Shown here piece by piece: positions 36,703 to 45,203 of a stretch of 64,000 bases of DNA. The notes under the pieces are model-generated. The model made no database searches, was not told the DNA's origin, and saw only the letters and a list, made by a program, of their open reading frames with translations. The stretch comes from RPQJ01 sp963732375 (lineage in GTDB: Bacteria; Pseudomonadota; Gammaproteobacteria; Steroidobacterales; Steroidobacteraceae). The stretch spans positions 124,001 to 188,000 of the forward strand of contig CAVSZE010000003.1 of assembly GCA_963732375.1 (NCBI GenBank), in the 5' to 3' direction. Position numbers and translations under genes: made by a program. Every line of letters begins with the position of its first letter. Within the stretch, counting starts at the first letter, position 1.

Positions 36703-37920
36703 ATGAATCGCTGGAAGACCCTCACGCTCGCGCCGCACCGGCTGCACTTCTTCTGCGGCATGGCAAGCCTGCTGCTCGCGAGTGGCTGGTGGGCCGTGCA
36801 CCTGGTCGCGCGCTACACGGGGGCGCCGATCTGGGCCCTCGACCTGCAGGTGGCGCCCATCTGGCTGCACAGTTTCCTGATGCAGTTCACGGTCCTGCCG
36901 ACGTTCATGTTTGGTTTCCTGTTCACGACGTTTCCGCGCTGGATGAACGGACCAGCGATCCCACGGATCTCTTACGTGTTGACCGCCGCGCTGCTGTTCC
37001 TCGCGACGATTACCTGGCTCACCGGCGCGCATGCCGGTCGGCCATTGCTGCTACTGGCCGCCGCACTGGCCACTGCCGGCCTGGCCAGCGGCCTGGTTAC
37101 GCTGCTGCGGGCGCTGGTCGATGCGCAGCAGGTCGTTTCACACGCGGTCGTCGCGAGCGTCGCGGTCGCGGTTGGTACCGTGTCCGCCGCTGGTTTCGGT
37201 TACGGCCTCGTCGAGGCCAATGACTTCGCGCTGCATTTTGCCGTCCGAGCGGCGCTGTGGGGATTCCTGCTGCCGGTGTTCTATGCGGTCTGTCACCGCA
37301 TGGTCCCGTTCTTCTCCAAGAACGCGATCGCTGGCTACGTGGCGTGGCGACCACTCTGGATGCTGGTCGCCGTGGTGGCGCTTGCATACGCGCGGTTGGT
37401 GCTCGGAACTGCCGGGGCGTTCGACTGGCTGCCTCTCGTGGACGTGGCGCTGGCACTGCTGACGGCGACCTGCGCGATTCGCTGGACGTCGTTCCGCGCC
37501 AGGGGAAACCCCCTGCTTTGGACGCTTTACGCGGGTATCGCCTGGCTGCCGATCGCCATGACCCTGCAGGCGACGCGCGACGCTGGTTTCGTACTCACCG
37601 GAGACTGGCTGCTCGGGCGCGCGCCCATCCATGCGCTCGGCATCGGCTTCTTCGGCAGCCTGCTGGTGGCCATGGTCACGCGGGTGACGAAGGGGCATTC
37701 GGGACGCCCGCTGGCCATGAACCGGACAACGCTGGCGTGCTTCGTGGGCGTGCAGGTGGCCGCAGTCATGCGGGTGTTCAGCGAAATCGTCGCCGCGCCC
37801 GATGCTGTCCGCAATCTGCTTCTCGGCAGCATGCTCGCATGGCTCGTCGCATTCGGCGTCTGGTCGGCGCAGAACGGCGGCATCTACCTCTCCCCCCGCT
37901 CCGACGGCAAGGCCGGATGA
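36703..37920 (+). CDS. nnrS: NnrS family membrane protein
   Basis: The 405-residue protein has about 12 membrane segments. NnrS features include the opening PHRLHFFCG, a HSFLMQFTVLPTFMFGFLFTTFPRWMN block, CHRMVPFFSKN, HALGIGFFGSLLVAMVTRVTKGHSGRPL and a final helix. NnrS binds haem and copper and protects cells against NO and its iron complexes; it is usually under NnrR/Dnr control beside nir and nor genes, as here. Its stop overlaps the next start (ATGA). No Dnr-type box is visible directly upstream, so its promoter is unclear. Confidence 0.92.
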   Translation: MNRWKTLTLAPHRLHFFCGMASLLLASGWWAVHLVARYTGAPIWALDLQVAPIWLHSFLMQFTVLPTFMFGFLFTTFPRWMNGPAIPRISYVLTAALLFLATITWLTGAHAGRPLLLLAAALATAGLASGLVTLLRALVDAQQVVSHAVVASVAVAVGTVSAAGFGYGLVEANDFALHFAVRAALWGFLLPVFYAVCHRMVPFFSKNAIAGYVAWRPLWMLVAVVALAYARLVLGTAGAFDWLPLVDVALALLTATCAIRWTSFRARGNPLLWTLYAGIAWLPIAMTLQATRDAGFVLTGDWLLGRAPIHALGIGFFGSLLVAMVTRVTKGHSGRPLAMNRTTLACFVGVQVAAVMRVFSEIVAAPDAVRNLLLGSMLAWLVAFGVWSAQNGGIYLSPRSDGKAG

Positions 37921-38306
37921 CCGCGTACTATTTCACGCTGCGACAGGTCCACATCACCTGCGCGATGCTGACCATCACGCTGTTCACGCTTCGCGGCCTG
38001 CTGATGGTTGGTGGTTCGTCGCTGCACCGCAACCGGCTCCTGCGCAGCGTGCCAATCGCCGTCGATACCGTGCTGCTGACCACCGCGCTGATGCTCACGA
38101 CCGTGACCCGGCACTATCCGTTCTCGACCGGCTGGCTGACGATGAAGGTGCTGCTGCTGGTCGCCTATATCGCGCTCGGCAGCGTCGCTCTCAGGCCCGG
38201 CCGGACGAAGGCAGTGCGGATTTCCGCGTTCGTCGCGGCACTGGCGACCGTGGCGTTCCTCGTGACCGTTGCGAGGACACATTCACCGCTCGGCGTCTTT
38301 TCGTGA
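37917..38306 (+). CDS. SirB2-like small membrane protein
   Basis: The 129-residue protein has four hydrophobic helices. The N-terminal LRQVHITCAMLTITLFTLRGLLM and SLHRNRLLRSVPIAVDTVLLTTALML match the SirB2 family, whose biochemistry is unknown. It is coupled to nnrS by an ATGA overlap and ends 27 bases before dnr. SirB2-like genes recur in denitrification loci, so a role in NO or redox homeostasis is plausible but inferred. Confidence 0.8.
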   Translation: MTAYYFTLRQVHITCAMLTITLFTLRGLLMVGGSSLHRNRLLRSVPIAVDTVLLTTALMLTTVTRHYPFSTGWLTMKVLLLVAYIALGSVALRPGRTKAVRISAFVAALATVAFLVTVARTHSPLGVFS

Positions 38307-38333
38307 CCTGCCTGGGCTGCTACCGTGCAGCCC

Positions 38334-39029
38334 ATGTTCACGGCACCACAGCAGATTGCCGGCATCCGCGCCCATCACCTGTTCGCCGGCCTTTCGCCGG
38401 AACAGATGCAACGGATGATCGCCACCAGCCACGTCGAGGAATACGAGTCCGGCCAACTGCTGTTTGATCGCGGACAGCCTGCCCAGCACTTCTACATCGT
38501 GCTTTCGGGACAGGTGAACCTGGTGCTGTATTCGAAGTCCGGCGAGGAAAAGATCGTTGACATCCTGGCCGACGGCCAGAGCTTCGCCGAGGCAGTGATG
38601 TTCATGGAGGGCTCCGTCTACCCGGTCTCGGCGGTCGCCGCGGCCAGGTCGCACGTCGCCCGCTTCACGAATCGCGAGTACGTGTCGATCCTGCGCGAGA
38701 GCCCGGGCACCTGCCTGCGCATGCTCGGCCACCTGAGCCAGCGGCTACACATGCGCATCCGGGAAATCGAGTACCTGACGCTCGAGAGCGCCACCCACCG
38801 GCTCGTCAGGCTGATCGAGGGCCGCCTGCCGCCGGGCCATGACGGGCCAACCGACCTTATCTTGGCCGAATCACGCCAGGAACTCGCCTCGCGCCTGTCG
38901 ATGAAACCCGAGACACTGTCCAGGATCCTGCGACACCTGTCGGACGGCGGCGCGATCATCGTCAAAGGCCGCTCCCTGCAGGTACCCGACCGGGCCAGGC
39001 TGCTCGCGGTGCTCGACACATCGGTCTAG
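38334..39029 (+). CDS. dnr: Crp/Fnr family regulator, Dnr type
   Basis: This regulator of about 231 residues has an N-terminal sensor barrel, a long dimerisation helix (RMLGHLSQRLHMRIREIEYLTLESATHRLVRL) and a C-terminal helix-turn-helix (RQELASRLSMKPETLSRILRHL). The sensor lacks the N-terminal cysteine cluster of FNR, and DGQSFAEAVMFME closely resembles Pseudomonas DNR, which senses NO through haem. The recognition helix keeps E-x-x-S-R, the code for TTGAT/C half-sites, matching the boxes at hemN, norZ and nirS. ATG 38334 or GTG 38325 may be the start; neither has a clear ribosome site. Confidence 0.92.
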   Translation: MFTAPQQIAGIRAHHLFAGLSPEQMQRMIATSHVEEYESGQLLFDRGQPAQHFYIVLSGQVNLVLYSKSGEEKIVDILADGQSFAEAVMFMEGSVYPVSAVAAARSHVARFTNREYVSILRESPGTCLRMLGHLSQRLHMRIREIEYLTLESATHRLVRLIEGRLPPGHDGPTDLILAESRQELASRLSMKPETLSRILRHLSDGGAIIVKGRSLQVPDRARLLAVLDTSV

Positions 39030-39047
39030 GCCCTTCCGATTCCATAG

Positions 39048-39061
39048 TTGACTGAGATCAA
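39048..39061 (+). promoter_or_regulatory. Dnr/FNR-type box upstream of nirS
   Basis: TTGAC-TGAG-ATCAA matches the Dnr consensus. The centre is about 98 bases before the nirS ATG, in the 123-base gap between dnr and nirS. Confidence 0.78.
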
Positions 39062-39152
39062 GGCGTGCGCCGCCTCGCCCGCCTAAGGTGACTCTCGGGG
39101 GTCGGCGCACATTGCTGCGCCCGCCACGGTCCTACGGATTATGGGAGTCACC

Positions 39153-41305
39153 ATGACGTCGAAGCTGAATTTCCGCATTCGGTACGCGCTGTCGCTCGGT
39201 GCCATGGGCGCCCTCGCCCCACGACAGCCATTGCCCAGCCTGCGACCAGCGCCGCCGCACCGCAGGTGCACCAGGCCGAAGTCGCAGGCGCGTCGGCTGT
39301 CGCCGCCCAGGTCGCAGAGGGCAGGAAGGTGTTCGACACCGTCTGCATGGCCTGCCACCAGGCGGACGGCAAGGGCCTGCCCGGAGCGTTCCCCCCGCTC
39401 GCCGGCTCGGACTACCTGCTCGGCGACAAGGACCGCGCGATAGGCGTGGTGGTGAACGGCCTGCAGGGCGAAGTGGTCGTCAATGGCGCCAAGTTCAACT
39501 CGGTGATGCCGGCGATGGTGCAGCTCTCGGACCAGGAGATAGCCGACGCGCTCACGTTCGCGATGAATTCCTGGGGAAACGCCGGCGGCGCCGTAGCCGC
39601 CGCGCAGGTCGCGGCGGTGCGGGCCAAGGCGGCGGCGACCCCCAAGCAGGCTGATTCGCCGACACAACATCCGACGACTGTCGCGGAGCTGAAGTACCAG
39701 GGTGCACCCTCCCCGGCCGGTGCCGAGGGTGCGCAGATCCTGATGACTCCGGGCGCGCCGACGATGTCGGAAGCAGAGTTCAAGGAAGCGCAGCAGATCT
39801 ATTTCCAGCGCTGCGCCGGATGCCACGGCGTGCTCCGCAAGGGCGCAACCGGCAAGCCCCTCACCCCGGACATCACCCAGAAAAAGGGAACCGAGTACCT
39901 GAAGGTCTTCATCAACCAGGGCTCGCCAGCCGGCATGCCGAGCTGGGGAAAGTCCGGTGAACTCACGCCTGCACAGGTCGACCTGATGGCGCGTTACGTG
40001 CAGAACGAACCGCCTCAGCCACCCGAGTTCGGCATGAAGGAGATCAAGGCAACCTGGAACGTCATCGTCCCGGTATCGGAGCGACCGAAGACCAAGCAAA
40101 ACAAGTTGAACATCGACAACATCTTCGTCGTGACGCTGCGCGACAGCGGTCAGATCGCCCTGATTGACGGCGACACCAAGAAGATCATCACGGTCATCAA
40201 GACCGGTTACGCGGTACACATCTCACGGATGTCGAGTTCCGGGCGCTATGTGTACACGATCGGCCGCGACGGCAAGATCGACCTGATCGACCTCTTCATG
40301 GAGACCCCGGGCAGGGTGGCCGAGATCAAGGTCGGGCTGGAGGCACGTTCTGTCGAAACGTCGAAGTACAAGGGCTATGAGGACAAGTACGCGATCGCGG
40401 GATCCTATTGGCCGCCGCAGTACACGATCATGGACGGCGCAACGCTCGAGCCGCTGAAGATCGTCTCGACCCGTGGCATGACCGTAGACACGCAGGAATA
40501 CCACCCCGAGCCGCGCGTGGCTGCGATCGTGGCCTCGCATGAGCACCCGGAGTTCATAGTCAACGTCAAGGAAACCGGCCAGATCCTGCTGGTGAACTTC
40601 GAGGACATCAACAACCTCAAGACCACGACGATTGGCGCCGCACGTTTCCTGCATGACGGCGGCTGGGACGTCACGAAGCGGTACTTCCTGACCGCCGCGA
40701 ATCAGTCGAACAAGATCGCAGTGATCGACTCCAAGGAACAGAAGCTGACGGCACTCATTGATGTCGACAAGATCCCGCACCCGGGACGAGGCGCAAACTT
40801 CACCGACGCCAAGTACGGGCCGGTGTGGGTTACCAGCGCGCTCGGCAATGAGAAGGTCACGCTGATCGGCACCGACCCGGTCGGCCACAAGGACAACGCG
40901 TGGAGAGTCGTGCGCGTTCTCAACGGCCAGGGCGGCGGCTCGCTGTTCGTCAAGTCGAACCCGAAGTCACACCACCTTTACGTGGACACGCCGCTGAATC
41001 CCGACCCGAAAATCGCGCAGACCGTGGCTGTGTTTGACACGAACAACCTCGATGCCGGCTACCAGGTGCTGCCGATCGCCGAATGGGCCAAGCTCGGCGA
41101 AGGCCCGAAGCGCGTCGTCCAGCCCGAATTCAACAAGGCGGGCGACGAAGTCTGGTTCTCGGTGTGGAACGGCAAGGACCAGCGCTCGGCCATCGTCGTC
41201 GTGGACGACGAGACCCTGAAGCTCAAGGCCGTCATCGACGATCCGCGAATCGTGACGCCCACCGGCAAGTTCAACGTGTACAACACGATGGACGACGTCT
41301 ACTGA
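39153..41305 (+). CDS. nirS: Cytochrome cd1 nitrite reductase with extra N-terminal cytochrome c domain; frame change after signal peptide
   Basis: From about residue 210 to the end the protein follows Pseudomonas NirS closely: CAGCHGVLRKGATGKPLTPD (haem c), YAVHISRMSSSGRY (d1 axial His), ASHEHPEF and FLHDGGWD (catalytic histidines), and the end GKFNVYNTMDDVY. It reduces nitrite to NO in the periplasm. An additional c-type domain with CMACHQADG lies in front. The signal peptide MTSKLNFRIRYALSLGAMGALA (ATG 39153, GGGAG upstream) is in another frame. One missing C in the run at 39217-39220 would join it to PTTAIAQPATSAAAPQVHQ. Without repair only an unexported GTG 39266 frame remains. Confidence 0.93.
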
Positions 41306-41341
41306 TCTGCTTCCCTGGGAAGCCCGGAACGGGCTCCATCC

Positions 41342-41375
41342 AGGCCCCGCCCCGCAAGAGGCGGGGCCTTTTTTC
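41342..41375 (+). terminator. Rho-independent terminator after nirS
   Basis: A nine-base-pair stem GGCCCCGCC/GGCGGGGCC with an eight-base loop is followed by TTTTTTC, 38 bases after the nirS stop. It also separates nirS from the convergent TonB receptor gene. Confidence 0.9.
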
Positions 41376-41403
41376 TGGACGACACCCAGCGTCCCGGGGC
41401 CCG

Positions 41404-43653
41404 TCAGTAGCGCCAGTGCAGTGTGACCGACGCGTTGCGCCCCGGCCTCGTGTAGTACGGGATCAGCGGATCGCCCACGGGGCGTCCACGCACGTCGGCC
41501 CACTCGATGTAATCCTGGTCCGTCAGGTTGAACAGCCCCGCATACAACGTGAGGCCGTGCCCGAGATTCGCCTGTCCCAGCAGGTCGAGCGTAACGTACG
41601 AACCCGTCCGGTACAGGTCCACGCGGCTGCGATCCACTTCGCGCTTCGCGGCGACTGCCGTGGTGACGAGTTCGCCGCGCCACGCGCCCGAGGCCGACTC
41701 GTAGGCCAGCGAGACCAGCGCGCTGCCTGGATCGACTGAATTGAGCGGCTGTTTTCGCTCGAGGTCCTCGCCTTTCGACCAGGCGGCCGAGAGGCGCGCC
41801 GTCCAGCCGGAAAGCGCCGCAGCCCACTCGCCCGCGCTCGCGGTCGCCGAAACCTCGGTGCCGTAGATGCGCGCGCGTGCGATGTTCTGCGACTGGAAGA
41901 TGATCACCTTCGTCTCCGGGTCAGCCCCGAGGTTCACCTTCGACTCGATGAAATCGTCGTAATCAGTGTAATAGCCGCAGGCCGTGAATCGGAGCGCAGT
42001 GCTCTCGTAACGCAGTCCGATCTCGTATCCGTTGCTCCGCTCCGACTTCAGGTCCGGGTTCGGGATGGCGCGGATGTTGAGCAGCGGCAGGTCGAGGCCG
42101 ATGTTCACGTCCTCGGGAGGCGGCGCGCGGAACCCATTCGAATACTGGAAATATGCCGACAATGACTCCCCGAAGCGGCGCGTCAAGCCGAGCTTCGGTG
42201 AGATCGAGGTATCGTTCAGGCCGACGACAGGCGTATTCGGATTATCCTCGCGGTACAGGCTGTCCGGCTTCGGCGAAAGATCGTAGTAATCGACGCGCAG
42301 TGCCGGAATCACGGACCACCGGCCGTCGCCGAACCGGATCTCGTCCTGCGCGAATGCGCCGGCCTGGATCACGTCGGAGTTGGGGAAATCGCGCAGCGGA
42401 TAGGTCTCACCAAGGATGGTCTTGGTCGTGGCGCCGGTCACCAGGTCGGTCTGCGTGCCGTTTCTCGTCTCCTCGAGCCGGGAGCCCGAGAACTCCAGGC
42501 CGTATACGACATCGTGGGCAAGGCCGCCGCGTTCGAAGTCCTTGACGGCGGTGAAGTCCGCGCCGAGCACGCGTTCCTGGAAGCGGAACCGGCGATCAAG
42601 CTGCACCGGCGGCGCGCGCGGCGGAACCGCGCTGCGCTCTTCGTAGGTGTCCTGCCGCGTGTCGGTCCCCTGCCAGTAGAGGATCCAGCCTGCCGAGTCG
42701 TACGCCGCCGTTGTGTTGAGCGCTTGCGCGACACTGGTTCGGAATCGCTGACCCGCGTCGTCGCCGCTCAGCACGACCGTGTTGGCAAAGCGACTGCCCG
42801 CCAGCAGTTCCCATGCGTTCACCTCCGTGGTCTGCTGCAGGCGCCCGCCTTCCACGGTCACGGTGAGCGCTCCGCCCGGCATGGAATCGAACTGCGACGT
42901 CGCCAGCATCGAATCCGCGCCGTAGTCGCGCGGGTTGGGCGACACGCTGGCAGCCGTGTCCGCCTCGTTGCCCTGCCTGTGCACGTAGCCCAGCAGCAGG
43001 TCAGCCGACCCAACCCGCCTCGCTCCGATTGCAACCGCGTGCCAGCCGTCGTCGCTGCTGTCGTAGCCCGCCTCGCTGCGAAAACCCGTAGCCGCGCCGC
43101 CGGCCAGCAGCGAATCGGGCGTCACCGTGCTCATTGCAACGACGCCCCCGATCGCATCGCTGCCGTACAACGACGAGGCTGGACCCCGCAGCAGTTCCAC
43201 CCGCCGTATCAACGCGAGATCCGGGAAGGCGCGCCCGGAATCGGAGTAACTGCCGATCGCGAATCCCGGCGCCGTCGGGATGCCGTCGACCTCGACCGCA
43301 ATCCGGTTGCCGGTCATGCCACGGATCGTGAAGGTGTCGAGTCCGAAGCGGAACGGGTCGCTGCGCACACTAAGACCCGGTTCGTATCGCACCATCTGCT
43401 TGATGTCGCTCGCCAGCGTGCGCCGCAGGTCGTCGTCCGAAATGACCGTGACCGTCGCGGCAACCCGGGTGACGGGCACCAGGCGGCGTGCGTACACGGT
43501 CACTTCCTCAAGCGACCCGGACTGCGGATCCTGCGCCGCGGGCACGGCAATCTCCGCCGCGTGCCCTGGCGAGGCGAGGATCATCGCGATCGAGGCCGCC
43601 AGGTGATTCAAGTGCCCGCGACGATTGACGTTGATCAAGTGAAATCGCTCCAC
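41404..43653 (-). CDS. TonB-dependent receptor, haem/haemoglobin-type
   Basis: The receptor has about 749 residues. A TonB box (SLEEVTVYA) and a plug (IKQMVRYEPGLSV, VELLRGPASSLYGSDAIGGVV) are followed by a barrel with FRAPPPEDVN and NPDLKSERSNGYEIG, the paired FRAP/NPDL boxes of haem receptors, and a terminal aromatic strand ending HWRY. A histidine usual between those boxes is not seen, so another iron chelate is possible. I set a GTG start at 43653 because it gives a good signal peptide (MERFHLINVNRRGHLN...ASPGHAAE) and leaves room for a Dnr-type box at 43719. An ATG at 43701 is also open. Confidence 0.87.
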   Translation of the reverse strand: MERFHLINVNRRGHLNHLAASIAMILASPGHAAEIAVPAAQDPQSGSLEEVTVYARRLVPVTRVAATVTVISDDDLRRTLASDIKQMVRYEPGLSVRSDPFRFGLDTFTIRGMTGNRIAVEVDGIPTAPGFAIGSYSDSGRAFPDLALIRRVELLRGPASSLYGSDAIGGVVAMSTVTPDSLLAGGAATGFRSEAGYDSSDDGWHAVAIGARRVGSADLLLGYVHRQGNEADTAASVSPNPRDYGADSMLATSQFDSMPGGALTVTVEGGRLQQTTEVNAWELLAGSRFANTVVLSGDDAGQRFRTSVAQALNTTAAYDSAGWILYWQGTDTRQDTYEERSAVPPRAPPVQLDRRFRFQERVLGADFTAVKDFERGGLAHDVVYGLEFSGSRLEETRNGTQTDLVTGATTKTILGETYPLRDFPNSDVIQAGAFAQDEIRFGDGRWSVIPALRVDYYDLSPKPDSLYREDNPNTPVVGLNDTSISPKLGLTRRFGESLSAYFQYSNGFRAPPPEDVNIGLDLPLLNIRAIPNPDLKSERSNGYEIGLRYESTALRFTACGYYTDYDDFIESKVNLGADPETKVIIFQSQNIARARIYGTEVSATASAGEWAAALSGWTARLSAAWSKGEDLERKQPLNSVDPGSALVSLAYESASGAWRGELVTTAVAAKREVDRSRVDLYRTGSYVTLDLLGQANLGHGLTLYAGLFNLTDQDYIEWADVRGRPVGDPLIPYYTRPGRNASVTLHWRY
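43625..43638. promoter_or_regulatory. Second Dnr-like palindrome inside the 5' end of the TonB receptor gene
   Basis: TTGAC-GTTG-ATCAA is a full consensus match but lies about 15 bases inside the receptor frame if translation starts at 43653. It could repress, or the true start may lie further in. It may also be chance. Confidence 0.35.
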
Positions 43654-43718
43654 ACGCGCAACTTGCCGCCCAGGTCTCTGCTGGCCGGAATGTTGTTCCA
43701 CGGAGTCCAGGAAGCACC

Positions 43719-43732
43719 ATGACCCAGGTCAA
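43719..43732 (-). promoter_or_regulatory. Dnr-like box in the TonB receptor/metY divergent gap
   Basis: ATGAC-CCAG-GTCAA differs from the inverted repeat by one base. Its centre is 72 bases before the receptor GTG at 43653, and about 107 bases before the metY ATG in the other direction. Orientation is assigned by the better spacing to the receptor. Confidence 0.45.
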
Positions 43733-43832
43733 AGCCGCGGACGATCTGAACCCATAACGGTTGGTTCTCAACCGACGACAGGCGCCGGACTCTGCGGGAC
43801 AATGACCGCGACATTCCCCCAGCAGGCCAGCC

Positions 43833-45104
43833 ATGAAACTTGAAACCATCGCCGTCCACGGCGGCTACTCGCCCGACCCAACGACCAGGGCCGCCGCGGT
43901 CCCGATCTACCAGACCACGTCCTACGCCTTCGACGACACCCAGCACGGCGCGGACCTGTTCGACCTCAAGGTCGCGGGAAATATCTATACGCGGATCATG
44001 AACCCGACCACCGACGTGCTCGAGAAGCGCGTCGCGGCGCTCGAGGGTGGCGTGGGTGCCCTCGCGCTCGCCTCGGGCCAGGCGGCGATCACGTATTCGA
44101 TCCAGACCATCGTCGAGGCCGGGCAGAACTTCATCAGTTCTTCGGCGCTGTATGGCGGCACCTACAACCTGTTCGCACACACGCTCCCGCAGTACGGAAT
44201 CGGCGTGAAGTTCGGCGACCACCGCGATCCGGGTTCATTCGAGAAACTGATCGATGGAAAGACCCGTGCAATCTTCTGCGAGTCGGTCGGCAACCCGGCC
44301 GGCAATGTCACGGACTTCCAGGCCCTGGCCGAGGTCGCGCATCGTCACGGCATTCCGCTGATCGTGGACAATACGGTTCCGACGCCCTACCTGTGCCGTC
44401 CCTTCGAGCACGGCGCGGACATCGTCGTGCATTCGCTGACCAAGTACCTCGGCGGGCACGGTACCAGCATCGGCGGCGCGATCGTGGATTCCGGCCGCTT
44501 CTCCTGGGCCTCGCACGCGGACAAGTTTCCGCGCCTGAATACGCCCGACGTGTCGTACCACGGGGTCGTCTACACGGAAGCCTTCGGTCCGGCGGCCTAC
44601 ATCGGCCGCGCGCGGGTGGTGCCGCTCAGGAACATGGGCGCGGCGATTTCGCCGTTCAACAGCTTCCTGATACTGCAGGGCATCGAGACGCTCGCGCTGC
44701 GCATGGACCGTACCTGCAGGAATGCGCTCAGGGTCGCCACGTACCTGCAGAGCCACCCCAAGGTGCGCTGGGTGAATTACGCGGGTTTGCCGGATAACGC
44801 GAGCCACGCACTCGCGCACAAGTACATGGGCGGCCGTGCATCCGGCATCCTGACGTTCGGCATCGAGGGCGGCCTCGCTGCAGGAGCGAGGTTCCAGGAC
44901 GCGCTCAAGCTCTTCCTGCGGCTGGTGAACATAGGGGACGCGAAATCGCTGGCCTGCCACCCTGCGAGCACGACGCACCGGCAACTCAACCCGGCGGAAC
45001 TCGAGAAATCGGGCGTGACCGAGGACATGGTGCGACTCTCGGTGGGCATCGAGCACGAGGACGACCTGATCGAGGATCTCGCGCAGGCACTTGCGGCCGC
45101 CTGA
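43833..45104 (+). CDS. metY: O-acetylhomoserine sulfhydrylase
   Basis: The 423-residue protein is a Cys/Met-metabolism PLP enzyme with TRIMNPTTDVLEKRVAALEGG, the PLP lysine in HSLTKYLGGHGTSIGG, and CHPASTTHRQL near the end. Size and the AALEGG/GGHGTS variants match MetY rather than cystathionine synthase. It makes homocysteine from O-acetylhomoserine and sulfide. It stands alone; methionine genes are not adjacent, and an inverted repeat follows its stop. Confidence 0.93.
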   Translation: MKLETIAVHGGYSPDPTTRAAAVPIYQTTSYAFDDTQHGADLFDLKVAGNIYTRIMNPTTDVLEKRVAALEGGVGALALASGQAAITYSIQTIVEAGQNFISSSALYGGTYNLFAHTLPQYGIGVKFGDHRDPGSFEKLIDGKTRAIFCESVGNPAGNVTDFQALAEVAHRHGIPLIVDNTVPTPYLCRPFEHGADIVVHSLTKYLGGHGTSIGGAIVDSGRFSWASHADKFPRLNTPDVSYHGVVYTEAFGPAAYIGRARVVPLRNMGAAISPFNSFLILQGIETLALRMDRTCRNALRVATYLQSHPKVRWVNYAGLPDNASHALAHKYMGGRASGILTFGIEGGLAAGARFQDALKLFLRLVNIGDAKSLACHPASTTHRQLNPAELEKSGVTEDMVRLSVGIEHEDDLIEDLAQALAAA

Positions 45105-45113
45105 CCGGATTGC

Positions 45114-45148
45114 GAATCAATCGCAGATGCGCTCGCCGCGATTGATTC
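45114..45148. repeat. Perfect 11-base inverted repeat between metY and the multihaem lipoprotein gene
   Basis: GAATCAATCGC and GCGATTGATTC are separated by 13 bases. It could be a metY terminator (no T run follows) or an operator for the cytochrome gene, which starts 55 bases downstream. The arms contain ATCAA and TTGAT, but in the opposite order from an FNR box. Confidence 0.6.
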
Positions 45149-45203
45149 TGTCGCCTCCATGCGTCTAACCCGCCATCGGATAGTCGACGGCCGGGAGTAC
45201 CTG

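Noticed and set aside
41404..43653. Copper receptor (NosA/OprC) assignment for the second TonB protein
   Set aside because: The FRAP and NPDL boxes favour a haem-type receptor, there is no Met/His-rich copper site that I can see, and nosZ is absent.
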